A stretch of DNA of 64,000 nt from Burkholderiaceae bacterium (GCA_021463505.1 JAJTYR010000009.1:1-64000); one strand, 5' to 3'. Positions 49,688-60,115 are shown, counted from the first letter of the stretch. Program-made: numbers and translations. The notes: a model not told the origin generated them from the letters alone.

Positions 49688-52170
49688 CAGGGCCTCCGGG
49701 GCGCGGCCGGGATCAGCCGCAGCGCATTGAGCACCACCAGCAGCGAACTGCCCGACATGCCGATCGCGGCCGCCCAAGGGGGCACCCAGCCGACGGCTGC
49801 GGCCGGGATCGCCAGCAGATTGTAGGCGAGCGCCCAGCCGAGATTGGTGCGCACCACCGATCGCGTGCGCAGCGCCAGCGCGCGCAGGCCGACGAGTTCG
49901 TCGAGCGAGCGGCCGAGCAGCACGACCGCGGCCGCGGTGCGCGCCAGCGAGGTCGCACGGCCGACGGCCACCGAGACATCGGCGGCCGCCAGCACCGGGG
50001 CGTCGTTGATGCCGTCGCCGACCATCAGCACGCGCCGTCCCTGCCGTTGCAGGCGGCGCACGTATTCGAGCTTGCGCGCAGGGCTGGCGTCGGCGAGCGC
50101 GGCCTCGATGTCGAGCGCCGCCGCAACCTGCGCAACCGCTGTCTCGCGGTCGCCCGACAGCAGGTGCAGCTGCAGGCCCGCCGCCACCAGTGTCGCGCAC
50201 ACCGGCTGTGCTTCGTCGCGCAGGCGGTCGCGGAAATGCAATCGCGCGAGCGGCGCGTCGTCGCGTGCGAGCCAGACCAGCGTGTCGCTCGCGCAGGCCG
50301 GATCGGCGCGGCCGTGGTCGGCGTGCAGCAGCGCCGGATGCCAGTCGGCGACGAAGGCGATCGAGCCGAGCCGGTAGCGTCGACCGTCGACCACGCCTTC
50401 GACGCCCATCCCCGGAACGGTCGCGCCGTCGTCGGGCACCGCCGCGGGCCGCGTCGCATCGCCGGCGGCGCACCGGATCGACTCGGCCAGCGGATGCGAT
50501 TGCCCGGATTCCAGCGACGCGGCGATCGACAGCGCCTGCGCGCGCGCGGCGTCCGCCGGGGCGTCGTCCAGGATCGCGACCTGCACCAGTTCGGGGCGGC
50601 CGTGCGTGAGCGTGCCGGTCTTGTCGAAGACCACGTCGGTGCAGGCGGCCACCTGTTCGAGCGCATCGCCGCGCGCGACCAGCATGCCGCGGCGCATCGC
50701 GGCCCCGGTGGCCGCCGCGAGCGCGGCCGGCGTGGCCATCGACAGCGCGCACGGGCAGGAAACCACCAGCACCGCGATCGCCACGTGCGCGGCGCGCGCC
50801 GGATCGACCTGCATCCAGGCGAGCCAGACGCCGGCGGCCAGCAGCAGCAACGCCGCCACGAACCCGCGTGCGATCCGCTCGGCCAGCCCTGCCAGGCGCG
50901 GCTTGCTGGCCGCGGCGCGCTCGACCAGGCGCTCGATCGTGGAGATCGCGCTCTCGGCGCTGGTGCGCAACACGCGCATCAGCACCGGTGCGCCGGCGTT
51001 GATCGCCCCGCCCGGCACCTCGTCGCCCGGCACACGTGCCACCGGCAACGACTCGCCGGTGAGCAGCGACTGGTCGATCGCGGTGCGGCCCTCGACGAGC
51101 GTCGCATCGACCGCGACCCGCTCGCCGACGGCGACCCGGAACAGTTCGTCCGGCACGAGGCGCGTGGCGCTCACGCGCTCGATTGCGCCGCTGGCGCGAT
51201 CGACGCGCTCGACCGTGTCGGGAATCGCGGCGGCCAGCGCATCGATCGCGCGGCTGGTGCGCCGGCGTGCGATCCACTCGATGTAACGCGCTGCCAGCAG
51301 CAGGAAGACGAACATCGTGACCGAATCGAAGTAGACCTCGCCGTGGCCGGTGACGGTGGCGTGCACGCTGGCGGCGAACGCAGCGAGCAGGCCGACGACC
51401 ACCGGCACGTCCATGCCGACGCTGCGCGCGCGCAGGTCGCGCCAGGCGCCGCCGAAGAACGGCGTCGCCGAATACAGCATCACCGGCAGCGTGAGCAGCA
51501 GGCTCGCCCAGCGCAACAGGTTCTCGTGCTGCCACTCGAGGTCGCCGGGTTCGGCGACATAGGCCGGCACGGCGTACATCATGACCTGCATCATCCCGAG
51601 ACCGGCGATGAACAGGCGCCGGAACATCGCCTTGCTGGTGCGCTGGATCTGCGCTTCGCGCTCGCGCGCGTCGAACGGCAGCGCGCGATAGCCGAGCCGC
51701 CCGATCGCGTCGAGCAACGAAGACAGGCGCGTCTGTGCCGGGTTCCAGCGCAGCGTTGCGCGGCCCGTGGCGAGGTTCACCGAGGCCGCCTCGACGCCCT
51801 GGCGGCGGCGCAGCCCCTGTTCGAGCAGCCAGGCGCAGGCGCCGCAGCGCAGCCCGTCGACCATCAGCGTGGCCTCGCAGGCGGCGTCGCTGCTGCGCAC
51901 GAAGCGCGCCTGCACGTCGGCGTCGTCGTAGACCTCGAGCGCCGCGAGCGCGGGCGGCACGATCGCGGCGCCGGCCGCCGGTGCGCTGCGGGTGCGGTAG
52001 TAATCGTCGAGACCCGCAGCGACGATCGCCTCGGCCACTGCCTGGCAGCCCGCGCAGCACGTCTCGCGCGCGCTGCCGTCGAGGTTCACCACCCAGCGCC
52101 CCGGCCGATCGACCGGCTCGCCGCAGTGAAAGCAGGCGAGCGCGCCGTTCACCGCAACCAGTTCAGGCAC
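49687..52170 (-). CDS. ccoI: Copper-translocating P1B-type ATPase CcoI/FixI
   Basis: N-terminal CFHCGEPV and CCAGCQAV, HMA GLRCGACAWLLEQ, SCPCALSMATP, DKTGTLTHGRPE, GDGINDAPVLAAADV; GTG start. Confidence 0.94.
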   Translation of the reverse strand: MPELVAVNGALACFHCGEPVDRPGRWVVNLDGSARETCCAGCQAVAEAIVAAGLDDYYRTRSAPAAGAAIVPPALAALEVYDDADVQARFVRSSDAACEATLMVDGLRCGACAWLLEQGLRRRQGVEAASVNLATGRATLRWNPAQTRLSSLLDAIGRLGYRALPFDAREREAQIQRTSKAMFRRLFIAGLGMMQVMMYAVPAYVAEPGDLEWQHENLLRWASLLLTLPVMLYSATPFFGGAWRDLRARSVGMDVPVVVGLLAAFAASVHATVTGHGEVYFDSVTMFVFLLLAARYIEWIARRRTSRAIDALAAAIPDTVERVDRASGAIERVSATRLVPDELFRVAVGERVAVDATLVEGRTAIDQSLLTGESLPVARVPGDEVPGGAINAGAPVLMRVLRTSAESAISTIERLVERAAASKPRLAGLAERIARGFVAALLLLAAGVWLAWMQVDPARAAHVAIAVLVVSCPCALSMATPAALAAATGAAMRRGMLVARGDALEQVAACTDVVFDKTGTLTHGRPELVQVAILDDAPADAARAQALSIAASLESGQSHPLAESIRCAAGDATRPAAVPDDGATVPGMGVEGVVDGRRYRLGSIAFVADWHPALLHADHGRADPACASDTLVWLARDDAPLARLHFRDRLRDEAQPVCATLVAAGLQLHLLSGDRETAVAQVAAALDIEAALADASPARKLEYVRRLQRQGRRVLMVGDGINDAPVLAAADVSVAVGRATSLARTAAAVVLLGRSLDELVGLRALALRTRSVVRTNLGWALAYNLLAIPAAAVGWVPPWAAAIGMSGSSLLVVLNALRLIPAAPRRP

Positions 52171-52928
52171 GCGTCGACCACCGCATGCAGATGTGCGAGC
52201 GGCTCGACGCGGGCGAAACCGGCCACACCGAAGGCGACGACGACCAGACCGGCCGCGAAGCGTGCGCGCCGGCTCGCCAGCAGGCGCGCGCCACGTTGTG
52301 CGGCCAGTCCCAGCGCGAGCAGGTTGGGCAAGGTGCCCAGACCGAAGGCCAGCAACAGCAGCGCGCCGTGGGCTGCACTGCCCGAGACCAGCGCGGCGGC
52401 GAGCGCGCCGTAGACCATGCCGCACGGCACCCAGCCCCAGGCGGCGCCGGCGGCGAGCGCTCCGGGGATGCTCGCAGCGCCCAGCAGACGCGTCGCACGC
52501 GGGCCGATGCGACGCCACGCCGCGGTGCCGGCGCGCTCGAGCACACGCAGGTGCCGCAATCCGCCGCCGGCCGGGAATGCGAGCGCCAGGCCCAGCGCGA
52601 TCAGCACGAGGTTGGCTGCAACGAACGCCACCTGCTGGACCGGCAGCACCCGGGCCGCGAGCCACGCCGCCGATCCGACGCCACCCGCCAGCGCCCCGGC
52701 GACGGTGTAGCTCGCGATGCGCCCCGTGTTGTAGGCCAGTTGCAGCTGCCAGGCCGCGTGCGCCGCGGCGCGCGTTGCGTCACCGGCCTGCCCGCGGTTC
52801 GCGACCATGCGGTGACGCGTGCCGAGCAGCGTGACGATGCCGCCGCACATGCCCGCGCAATGCACGCCGCCGAACAGGCCGAGCAGGAAGACGGAGAGCA
52901 GCGCGGAGAGCAGGGACGGGCCGATCAT
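52149..52928 (-). CDS. TauE/SafE / DsbD_2-like multi-TM protein of the cco cluster
   Basis: MIGPSLLSALLSVFLLGLFGGVHCAGMCGGIVTLLG...GAAWGWVPCGMVYGAL; overlaps ccoI start by 22 nt. Confidence 0.85.
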   Translation of the reverse strand: MIGPSLLSALLSVFLLGLFGGVHCAGMCGGIVTLLGTRHRMVANRGQAGDATRAAAHAAWQLQLAYNTGRIASYTVAGALAGGVGSAAWLAARVLPVQQVAFVAANLVLIALGLALAFPAGGGLRHLRVLERAGTAAWRRIGPRATRLLGAASIPGALAAGAAWGWVPCGMVYGALAAALVSGSAAHGALLLLAFGLGTLPNLLALGLAAQRGARLLASRRARFAAGLVVVAFGVAGFARVEPLAHLHAVVDACLNWLR

Positions 52929-52977
52929 GACGAACACCGCGACGTTCGCGGGGGAGGGGGGACTGCAGGCGCTAGAC

Positions 52978-52993
52978 TTGAGGTTGTGCTCAA
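52978..52993. promoter_or_regulatory. Inverted repeat TTGAG-N6-CTCAA upstream of mtnA, possible operator
   Basis: TTGAGGTTGTGCTCAA, about 47 bp upstream of the mtnA start in the divergent intergenic region. Confidence 0.3.
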
Positions 52994-53039
52994 TGCTACC
53001 GCGGCGCAGCGCCGATCTGTCCGTTATCGGGTATTGACC

Positions 53040-54143
53040 ATGTCGAGAACCCTCTGGACCGACGATGCAGGCATCGTCCGGACCATCGACCAGACCGTGC
53101 TGCCCTTCGAGCGGCGCGAACTGACGTTGCGCACGCTCGACGATTGCATTCGGGCGATCCGCGACATGCAGGTGCGCGGCGCGCCGCTGATCGGAGCCGT
53201 GGGCGCCTGGGGCCTGGCGCTCGCGCTGGCTGCCGACGCCTCGGACGCATCGCTGCGGCGCGCGTTCGAGCGGCTGGCTGCTGCGCGCCCCACGGCGGTC
53301 AACCTGCGCTGGGCGCTCGAACGCGTGCGTGCGCGGGTGGCAGACGCCGGCCCCGCGCGGCGTGCGGCGCTGGCACGTGCCGAGGCGGGGCGCATCTGTG
53401 ACGAGGACGTGGCCTGCAATGTGCGCATCGGTGAACTGGGCGCCGGGTTGCTGCACGAACTCGCCGGGCGAGGCGCGCAGCGCACCGGCACCGGCCGCGC
53501 CGGGTCCGGCCCGGCCGTGCTGAACCTGCTCACGCACTGCAATGCCGGGCGCATCGCCACCGTCGATCACGGCACCGCGCTGGCGCCGGTCTACCGGTTG
53601 CACGCCACGGGCGTGCCGGTGCACGTCTGGGTCGACGAGACGCGCCCGCGCAACCAGGGCGCGGCGCTCACTGCCTGGGAACTCGCCGAGCGCGGCGTCG
53701 CGCACACGGTGATCGCCGACAACGCCGGTGGGCTGCTGATGATGCAGGGGCGCGTCGATGCGGTGATCGTGGGCTGCGACCGCGTGGCCGCCAACGGCGA
53801 CGTCGCCAACAAGGTGGGCACCTACCTCAAGGCGCTCGCCGCGCGTGACAACGGTGTGCCGTTCTACGTGGCCTGCCCGGTGTCGACGATCGATGCCGGC
53901 GCGCCCGACGGGGGGTCGATCCCGATCGAGGAGCGCGCAGCGCGCGAGCTCACGCACCTGAGCGGAGCGCTCGACGACGGTTCACGCGTGAGCGTGCGCA
54001 TCGTGCCCGAAGGCAGCGCGGTGGCGAACCCGGCCTTCGACATCACGCCGGCGCGGCTGGTGACCGCGCTTCTCACCGAACGCGGCGTGTTCGAGGCCTC
54101 GGTCGCCGGTGTGCGCGCGGCGCTGACCGAGGGGGCGCCGTGA
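53040..54143 (+). CDS. mtnA: S-methyl-5-thioribose-1-phosphate isomerase
   Basis: ...DMQVRGAPLIGAVGAWGLALAL...LTHCNAGRIATVDHGTALAPVYRLHATGVPVHVWVDETRPRNQGA...GCDRVAANGDVANKVGTY. Confidence 0.95.
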   Translation: MSRTLWTDDAGIVRTIDQTVLPFERRELTLRTLDDCIRAIRDMQVRGAPLIGAVGAWGLALALAADASDASLRRAFERLAAARPTAVNLRWALERVRARVADAGPARRAALARAEAGRICDEDVACNVRIGELGAGLLHELAGRGAQRTGTGRAGSGPAVLNLLTHCNAGRIATVDHGTALAPVYRLHATGVPVHVWVDETRPRNQGAALTAWELAERGVAHTVIADNAGGLLMMQGRVDAVIVGCDRVAANGDVANKVGTYLKALAARDNGVPFYVACPVSTIDAGAPDGGSIPIEERAARELTHLSGALDDGSRVSVRIVPEGSAVANPAFDITPARLVTALLTERGVFEASVAGVRAALTEGAP

Positions 54144-54871
54144 ACGCGTCCTGGCGCAGCGAGGATGCCGCGCGTGTGGCGATCGTCGAGGCTGCGCGCC
54201 GCATGAACGCGCTGGGCATCAACACCGGACGCTCGGGCAACGTCTCGATGCGCTGGTATCGCGGCGGCGCCGACGGCCTGCTGGTGACGCCGAGTGCGCT
54301 CGCTTACGAGACGATGACGATCGACGACCTGGTCTGGCTGCCGGTGGATGCGCCCCCCGGCGAAGACGAGGGTGCCGAACAGCCGTTGCGTTTCGACGGC
54401 TCGCGGCAGCCGTCGTCGGAGTGGCGGCTGCATCGCGACCTGTACGTCGCCCGCGACGACGCCGGCGCGATCGTTCACGTGCACCCGCCGTTCGCCACCA
54501 CGCTCGCCTGCCTGCCGCGCATCCACGTCGCGGGCATTCCGGCCTTCCACTACATGATCGCCGTCGCGGGCGGCGACGACATCCGCTGCGCACCGTACGC
54601 GACCTTCGGCACCGCGGCGCTGTCGGCGGCCGCGCGCGCGGCGCTCGACGGGCGGCGTGCCTGCCTGCTGGCGCAGCACGGGCTGGTGGCGCTCGCCGGC
54701 ACGCTCGAAGCGGCACTCGAACTCGCGGTCGAAGTGGAGTCGCTCGCGCGGATCTACTGGCAGACGTTGCAGGTGGGCGAGCCAGCGCTGCTCGATGCGA
54801 CGGCGATGGCGCGCGTGCACGCGCGCTTCGCGCGCTATCGGCCGGATCCGGCCGGACCCGAAGACCCATGA
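54140..54871 (+). CDS. FucA-like class II aldolase (Ald2-type candidate for 5-methylthioribulose-1-phosphate cleavage)
   Basis: GRSGNVSMRW...PSSEWRLHRDLYVAR...IPAFHYMIAVAGGDDIRCAPYATFGT...LLAQHGLVAL...EVESLARIYWQTLQ; resembles L-fuculose-phosphate aldolase; GTGA overlap with mtnA. Confidence 0.88.
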   Translation: MNASWRSEDAARVAIVEAARRMNALGINTGRSGNVSMRWYRGGADGLLVTPSALAYETMTIDDLVWLPVDAPPGEDEGAEQPLRFDGSRQPSSEWRLHRDLYVARDDAGAIVHVHPPFATTLACLPRIHVAGIPAFHYMIAVAGGDDIRCAPYATFGTAALSAAARAALDGRRACLLAQHGLVALAGTLEAALELAVEVESLARIYWQTLQVGEPALLDATAMARVHARFARYRPDPAGPEDP

Positions 54872-55329
54872 ACTGGCTCGAGCGCAGGATTCCGCCGCCG
54901 CTCGCAGGCGCCCTCGTCGGCGTGGTGATGTGGCTCGCTGCACCCTTCGGGCCGGTGCTGGCGCTCGATCCGGTCACGCGCCACGTCATTGCAGCCTGTC
55001 TGGTCGCGGTCGGTGTCGCGTTCGATCTTGCGGGGGTGCGGGCATTTCGCGCCGTTCGAACCACCGTCAACCCGCTCGCGCCGCAGCGGGCCTCGACGCT
55101 GGTCACGGCCGGCGTCTACCGGATCACCCGGAATCCCATGTACGTGGGCCTGTGCTGCATCCTGCTGGGCTGGGCGGCCTGGCTCGCGGCGCCGGTGCCT
55201 TTTCTCGGCCCGCCCGTCTTCGTCGGGTACATCACCCGCTTCCAGATCCTGCCCGAGGAGCGCGCACTGCGGCAGTTGTTCGGCGAGCAGTACCTCCGGT
55301 ATGCCGCCCGCGTCCGGCGCTGGTTGTGA
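54868..55329 (+). CDS. Isoprenylcysteine carboxyl methyltransferase (ICMT)-family membrane methyltransferase
   Basis: ...[30 protein letters not shown]...[31 protein letters not shown] overlap with the aldolase. Confidence 0.85.
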   Translation: MNWLERRIPPPLAGALVGVVMWLAAPFGPVLALDPVTRHVIAACLVAVGVAFDLAGVRAFRAVRTTVNPLAPQRASTLVTAGVYRITRNPMYVGLCCILLGWAAWLAAPVPFLGPPVFVGYITRFQILPEERALRQLFGEQYLRYAARVRRWL

Positions 55330-58204
55330 TGCCTGCGCCTTCGTCGGCGATTCGCGGACGCAGCACCCGGGCGAGGTAACGACCGGTGTGGCTCGCCTCG
55401 CAACCGGCGATCGTCTCCGGCGTGCCGGTGGCCACCACCGTGCCTCCGCCGTCGCCACCCTCGGGACCGAGGTCGACCACCCAGTCGGCGGTCTTGATCA
55501 CGTCGAGGTTGTGCTCGATCACGATCACCGTGTTGCCGTGGTCGCGCAGCGCGTGCACCACCTTCAGCAGCAACGCGATGTCGTGGAAGTGCAGGCCGGT
55601 GGTCGGCTCGTCGAGGATGTACAGCGTGCGTCCGGTGTCGCGCTTGGAGAGCTCTTCGGCGAGCTTCACCCGCTGGGCCTCGCCGCCGGACAGCGTGGTC
55701 GCGCTCTGGCCCAGCCGCACGTAGCCCAGGCCGACGTCGAGCAGCGTGCGCAACTTGCGCTCGATCGCCGGCACCGCCGACAGCAGGCCGAACGCCTGCT
55801 CGATCGTCATGTCGAGCACCTGTGCGATGTTGTACCCCTTGTAGCGCACCTCGAGCGTCTCGCGGTTGTAGCGCTGGCCGCGGCAGGTGTCGCAGGACAC
55901 GTAGACGTCGGGCAGGAAGTGCATCGCGACGCGGATCACGCCGTCGCCTTCGCAGGTCTCGCAGCGCCCGCCCTTGACGTTGAACGAAAAGCGCCCGGGG
56001 CCGTAGCCGCGCTCGCGGGCGGTGGGCGTCTGCGCGAACAGCTCGCGGATCGGCGTGAACAGGCCGGTATAGGTGGCGGGGTTCGATCGCGGGGTGCGTC
56101 CGATCGGGCTCTGATCGACGCTGATCACCTTGTCGAGTTGCCCAAGTCCCTCGATCGCCTCGTGCGGCGCGGCTTCGATCGACGAGCGATTGATCACGCG
56201 TGCCGCCGCGGCATACAGCGTGTCGTTGACCAGCGTCGACTTGCCGGACCCCGACACCCCGGTCACGCAGACCAGCAGGCCGAGCGGGATCTCGACCGAC
56301 AGCTCGCGCAGGTTGTTGCCGCTGGCGCCACGCACCCGCAGGCGCTGCTCGCCCACCGGCTTGCGCGTTGCGGGCACCTCGATGCGCAGCGCCCCCGACA
56401 GATAGCGTCCGGTGAGCGAGGCCTGGCAGGCCTCGATCGCCGCCGGCGGCCCTTGCGCGACGACCCGGCCGCCGTGCTCGCCGGCGCCCGGCCCCATGTC
56501 GATCACGTGGTCGGCCGCGCGGATGGCGTCTTCGTCGTGCTCGACCACCAGCACCGAGTTGCCGAGGTCGCGCAGGTGTTCGAGCGTCGCGATCAGCCGC
56601 CCGTTGTCGCGCTGGTGCAGGCCGATCGACGGCTCGTCGAGCACGTACATCACGCCGGTGAGCCCCGAGCCGATCTGCGAGGCGAGCCGGATGCGTTGCG
56701 ACTCGCCGCCCGACAGCGTCTCGGCGGGGCGATCGAGCGACAGGTAGTCCAGGCCGACGTCGTTCAGGAAGCGCAGCCGCTCGACGATCTCGCGCACGAT
56801 GCGTTCGCCGATCACCTGCTTCGCGCCGGGCAGCGCGAGCGCGCCGAACCATTCGTGCGCCTGGCGCAGCGTGAGACCGGAGAGCGCCCAGATCGGGCGA
56901 TCGGCCCCGCGCGGCCCGACGCGCACGAAGCGCGCGTCCACGCGCAGTCGCGTGCCTTCGCAGGCCGGGCAGGTGCGCGTGTTCAGGTACTTCGCCAGTT
57001 CTTCGCGCACGTGGGCGGAATCGGTCTCGGCGTGCCGGCGCTGCAGGTTCGGGATCACGCCCTCGAAGCTCTGCACGCGCACCGTGGCGCGCCCGCCGTC
57101 GCCGAGGTAGCTGAACGGGATCTTCTCGGCGCCCGAACCGTGCAGCACCACGTGGCGCACCCGCTCGGGTAGTGTCTCGAACGGCGCGTCGATGTCGAAG
57201 CCGTAGAACGTGGCGAGGTTCTGCAGCAGCTGGAAATGGAACTGGTTACGCCGGTCCCACCCCTTGATCGCGCCCGAGGCCAGGCTCAGCCCGGGAAACG
57301 GGACGACGCGCCTGGGGTCGAAGAACTCGACGACGCCCAGGCCGTCGCACTCGGGGCAGGCGCCCGCCGGGTTGTTGAACGAGAACAGCCGCGGCTCGAG
57401 CTCGGGCAGCGCGTGGTTGCACACCGGGCACGCGAAGCGGCTCGAGAAGCGCTGTTCGGCGCCGCGGTCCACGTCGAGCGCGATCGCGCGGCCGTCGGCG
57501 ACGCGCAGCGCGGTCTCGAAAGACTCGGCCAGTCGCTGGCGGATCGCCCCGGCGATCTTCACCCGGTCGACGACCACGTCGATCGAGTGTTTCTGGTTGC
57601 GCGCGAGCTTCGGTGGTTCGCCGCCGCCGAGCTCGACGATGCGCGGATCGGCGCCCTCGCCGCGCACCCGCACCCGGACGAAACCCTGCGCCTGCAGGTC
57701 GGCGAACAACTCCTGGTGCTCGCCCTTGCGACCGGCGAGGACCGGCGCGAGGATCATCAGGCGCGTGTCTTCGGGCATCGCCAGCACCGCGTCGACCATC
57801 TGCGAGACGCTCTGCGCCTCGAGCGGGTGATCGGGATGCCCGGGGCAGTAGGGCGTGCCGACGCGCGCGAACAGCAGGCGCAGGTAGTCGTGGATTTCGG
57901 TGACCGTGCCGACCGTCGAGCGCGGATTGTGGCTGGCGGCCTTCTGCTCGATCGCGATCGCCGGCGACAGGCCCTCGATCAGGTCCACGTCGGGCTTTTC
58001 CATCAGCTGCAGGAACTGACGCGCGTAGGTGGACAGCGACTCGACGTAACGGCGCTGGCCTTCGGCGTACAGCGTGTCGAACGCGAGCGAGGACTTGCCC
58101 GATCCCGACAGGCCGGTGATCACCACCAGCCGGTTGCGCGGCACGTCGAGGCTGACGTTCTTCAGATTGTGGGTGCGTGCACCCCGGACGCGGATCGATT
58201 CCAT
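55232..58204 (-). CDS. uvrA: Excinuclease ABC subunit A
   Basis: [65 protein letters not shown]...; zinc-finger CxxC pairs; C-terminal extension. Confidence 0.97.
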   Translation of the reverse strand: MESIRVRGARTHNLKNVSLDVPRNRLVVITGLSGSGKSSLAFDTLYAEGQRRYVESLSTYARQFLQLMEKPDVDLIEGLSPAIAIEQKAASHNPRSTVGTVTEIHDYLRLLFARVGTPYCPGHPDHPLEAQSVSQMVDAVLAMPEDTRLMILAPVLAGRKGEHQELFADLQAQGFVRVRVRGEGADPRIVELGGGEPPKLARNQKHSIDVVVDRVKIAGAIRQRLAESFETALRVADGRAIALDVDRGAEQRFSSRFACPVCNHALPELEPRLFSFNNPAGACPECDGLGVVEFFDPRRVVPFPGLSLASGAIKGWDRRNQFHFQLLQNLATFYGFDIDAPFETLPERVRHVVLHGSGAEKIPFSYLGDGGRATVRVQSFEGVIPNLQRRHAETDSAHVREELAKYLNTRTCPACEGTRLRVDARFVRVGPRGADRPIWALSGLTLRQAHEWFGALALPGAKQVIGERIVREIVERLRFLNDVGLDYLSLDRPAETLSGGESQRIRLASQIGSGLTGVMYVLDEPSIGLHQRDNGRLIATLEHLRDLGNSVLVVEHDEDAIRAADHVIDMGPGAGEHGGRVVAQGPPAAIEACQASLTGRYLSGALRIEVPATRKPVGEQRLRVRGASGNNLRELSVEIPLGLLVCVTGVSGSGKSTLVNDTLYAAAARVINRSSIEAAPHEAIEGLGQLDKVISVDQSPIGRTPRSNPATYTGLFTPIRELFAQTPTARERGYGPGRFSFNVKGGRCETCEGDGVIRVAMHFLPDVYVSCDTCRGQRYNRETLEVRYKGYNIAQVLDMTIEQAFGLLSAVPAIERKLRTLLDVGLGYVRLGQSATTLSGGEAQRVKLAEELSKRDTGRTLYILDEPTTGLHFHDIALLLKVVHALRDHGNTVIVIEHNLDVIKTADWVVDLGPEGGDGGGTVVATGTPETIAGCEASHTGRYLARVLRPRIADEGAGITTSAGRGRHTGGTARRTTAAVRAPRAGSGSG

Positions 58205-58250
58205 GCGATCGAAGGCCAATCGGCTAATATAACCGGTTGCCAATCCCCGC

Positions 58251-59540
58251 GTGATGCACTCCCCGCTCCCCGACTCCCCGGCCGGCGCCGACCCCGCCGG
58301 CGACGCTCGCGCAACGGCGACCGCGCGCACGCCGCGCCGCGCGCGCGGCGACCCGATGACGCCGCCCGAGTTGCGCTCGAGCGTGTCGCTCGCGTCGCTG
58401 TTCGCGCTGCGCATGCTGGGGCTGTTCCTGATCCTGCCGGTGTTCGCGGTGCACGCGCGCGGCCTGCCTGGCGGCGACGACGCGACGCTGATCGGCCTGG
58501 CGCTGGGCATCTACGGACTCACCCAGGGGGCGCTGCAGATCCCGTTCGGGATGGCCTCCGATCGCTTCGGGCGCAAGCCGGTGATCGTGTTCGGCCTGCT
58601 GGTGTTCGCGGCGGGCAGCTTCGTCGCCGCGGCCACCGACGATCTGGTGGTGACGATCGTCGGGCGCGCGATCCAGGGCGCCGGCGCGATTTCGGCGGCG
58701 GTCACCGCGATGATCGCCGACAGCACGCGCGACAGCCAGCGCACGAAGGCGATGGCGATGGTCGGCGCATCGATCGGGTTGACGTTCGCGCTGTCGCTGG
58801 TGGGCGCGCCGCTGCTCTACGAATTCGTCGGCATGGGCGGCATCTTCGCGGTCACCGGCCTGCTCGCGCTGGCCGCGATCGCGGTGATCGTGCTGGTGAC
58901 GCCTGCGGTGCCGCCGGCCGCGGCACCGGATGCGCCCACCCCGTTCGCCCGCATCGCGCTCGATGCCGACCTGTTGCGCCTGAATTTCGGCATCTTCACG
59001 TTGCATGCGGCGCAGATGGCGATGTTCGTCGTGCTGCCGACCTGGCTCGCCGATCGCGGCGGCATCGCACTCGGCGATCACTGGAAGCTGTACCTGCCGG
59101 TGGTGCTGCTGTCGTTCGCACTGATGGTGCCACCGCTCTTCTGGAGCGAACGCGCCGGGCGGCTGCGCGGCCTGTTCCTCGCGGCGGTGGCCCTGCTGCT
59201 CGTGGTGCAGGTGTTGCTGTCGCTGCAGCCGGGTGGCCTAGTCCCGCTGGCGCTCTTGCTGCTGGCGTTCTTCGTCGGGTTCAATATCCTCGAAGCGAGC
59301 CTGCCGTCGCTGGTCTCGCAGCTGGCGCCACCCGCAGCGAAGGGCGCCGCGCTGGGCGTCTACAACACGACGCAGTCGCTCGGCCTGTTCGTCGGCGGAC
59401 TGCTCGGCGGGTGGGTACAGCAGGAATGGGGCAAGCCGGCGGTGTTCGACGTCTGCGCCGTGCTGATGGCGGTGTGGTGGCTGGTCGCTGCGGGCCAGCG
59501 GCGCTGGCCGGCATCGGCCCGCAGCCGCGCGGCTGCCTGA
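58251..59540 (+). CDS. MFS transporter
   Basis: ...[33 protein letters not shown]...[25 protein letters not shown]; 12-TM-like; true start may be 58356. Confidence 0.9.
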   Translation: MMHSPLPDSPAGADPAGDARATATARTPRRARGDPMTPPELRSSVSLASLFALRMLGLFLILPVFAVHARGLPGGDDATLIGLALGIYGLTQGALQIPFGMASDRFGRKPVIVFGLLVFAAGSFVAAATDDLVVTIVGRAIQGAGAISAAVTAMIADSTRDSQRTKAMAMVGASIGLTFALSLVGAPLLYEFVGMGGIFAVTGLLALAAIAVIVLVTPAVPPAAAPDAPTPFARIALDADLLRLNFGIFTLHAAQMAMFVVLPTWLADRGGIALGDHWKLYLPVVLLSFALMVPPLFWSERAGRLRGLFLAAVALLLVVQVLLSLQPGGLVPLALLLLAFFVGFNILEASLPSLVSQLAPPAAKGAALGVYNTTQSLGLFVGGLLGGWVQQEWGKPAVFDVCAVLMAVWWLVAAGQRRWPASARSRAAA

Positions 59541-59576
59541 GGAAACGGTTCCCGCAACATTCTCCTGGAGGTCGGC

Positions 59577-60080
59577 ATGGCTTCGGTGAACAAGGTGATC
59601 CTGATCGGAAATCTCGGCCGCGATCCCGAGACGCGCTATGCGCCCAGCGGCAACGCGATCTGCAACGTACGGATCGCCACCACGCGCAACTGGAAGGACA
59701 AGGCCTCGGGCGAAAGGCGCGAGGAGACCGAGTGGCACAGCGTGGTGTTCTACGACCGGCTCGCCGAGATCGCCGGCGAATACCTGAAGAAGGGCCGGCC
59801 GGTGTACGTCGAAGGGCGCCTGAAGACCCGCAAGTGGCAGGACAAGGACGGTCACGACCGCTACACCACCGAGGTCATCGCCGACTCGATGCAGCTGCTC
59901 GGTTCGCGCGACGGCGGTGGCGGCGACGATGGCGGCGGCTATTCGCGCGAGGCGCCCGCGCAGGGGCCGGCAGCGCGCGCCCCGGTGCGCGGCGGTGATG
60001 CCGGTGGCGCGGCCGGCGGCACACCGGGATCGGGCAAGCCGCCGGGCTTCGAAGACCTCGACGACGATATCCCGTTCTGA
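59577..60080 (+). CDS. ssb: Single-stranded DNA-binding protein
   Basis: [42 protein letters not shown]...; C-terminal tip DDDIPF. Confidence 0.97.
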   Translation: MASVNKVILIGNLGRDPETRYAPSGNAICNVRIATTRNWKDKASGERREETEWHSVVFYDRLAEIAGEYLKKGRPVYVEGRLKTRKWQDKDGHDRYTTEVIADSMQLLGSRDGGGGDDGGGYSREAPAQGPAARAPVRGGDAGGAAGGTPGSGKPPGFEDLDDDIPF

Positions 60081-60115
60081 TCGCCGATCCGGGTTCTGCG
60101 GTTTTCGCGCCGCCG

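Noticed and set aside
50047-52413. 788 aa plus-strand ORF antisense to ccoI
   Set aside because: Shadow frame; the minus-strand P-type ATPase has all expected motifs.
52978-52993. TTGAGGTTGTGCTCAA as an FNR box
   Set aside because: Spacer between half sites is 6 nt rather than 4 and half sites are TTGAG/CTCAA rather than TTGAT/ATCAA.
54140-54871. Class II aldolase-family gene as MtnB (methylthioribulose-1-phosphate dehydratase)
   Set aside because: Sequence hallmarks match FucA-type aldolases (SSEWR-H, HYMIA-AGG, CAPYATFGT) better than MtnB, so an aldolase role is preferred.
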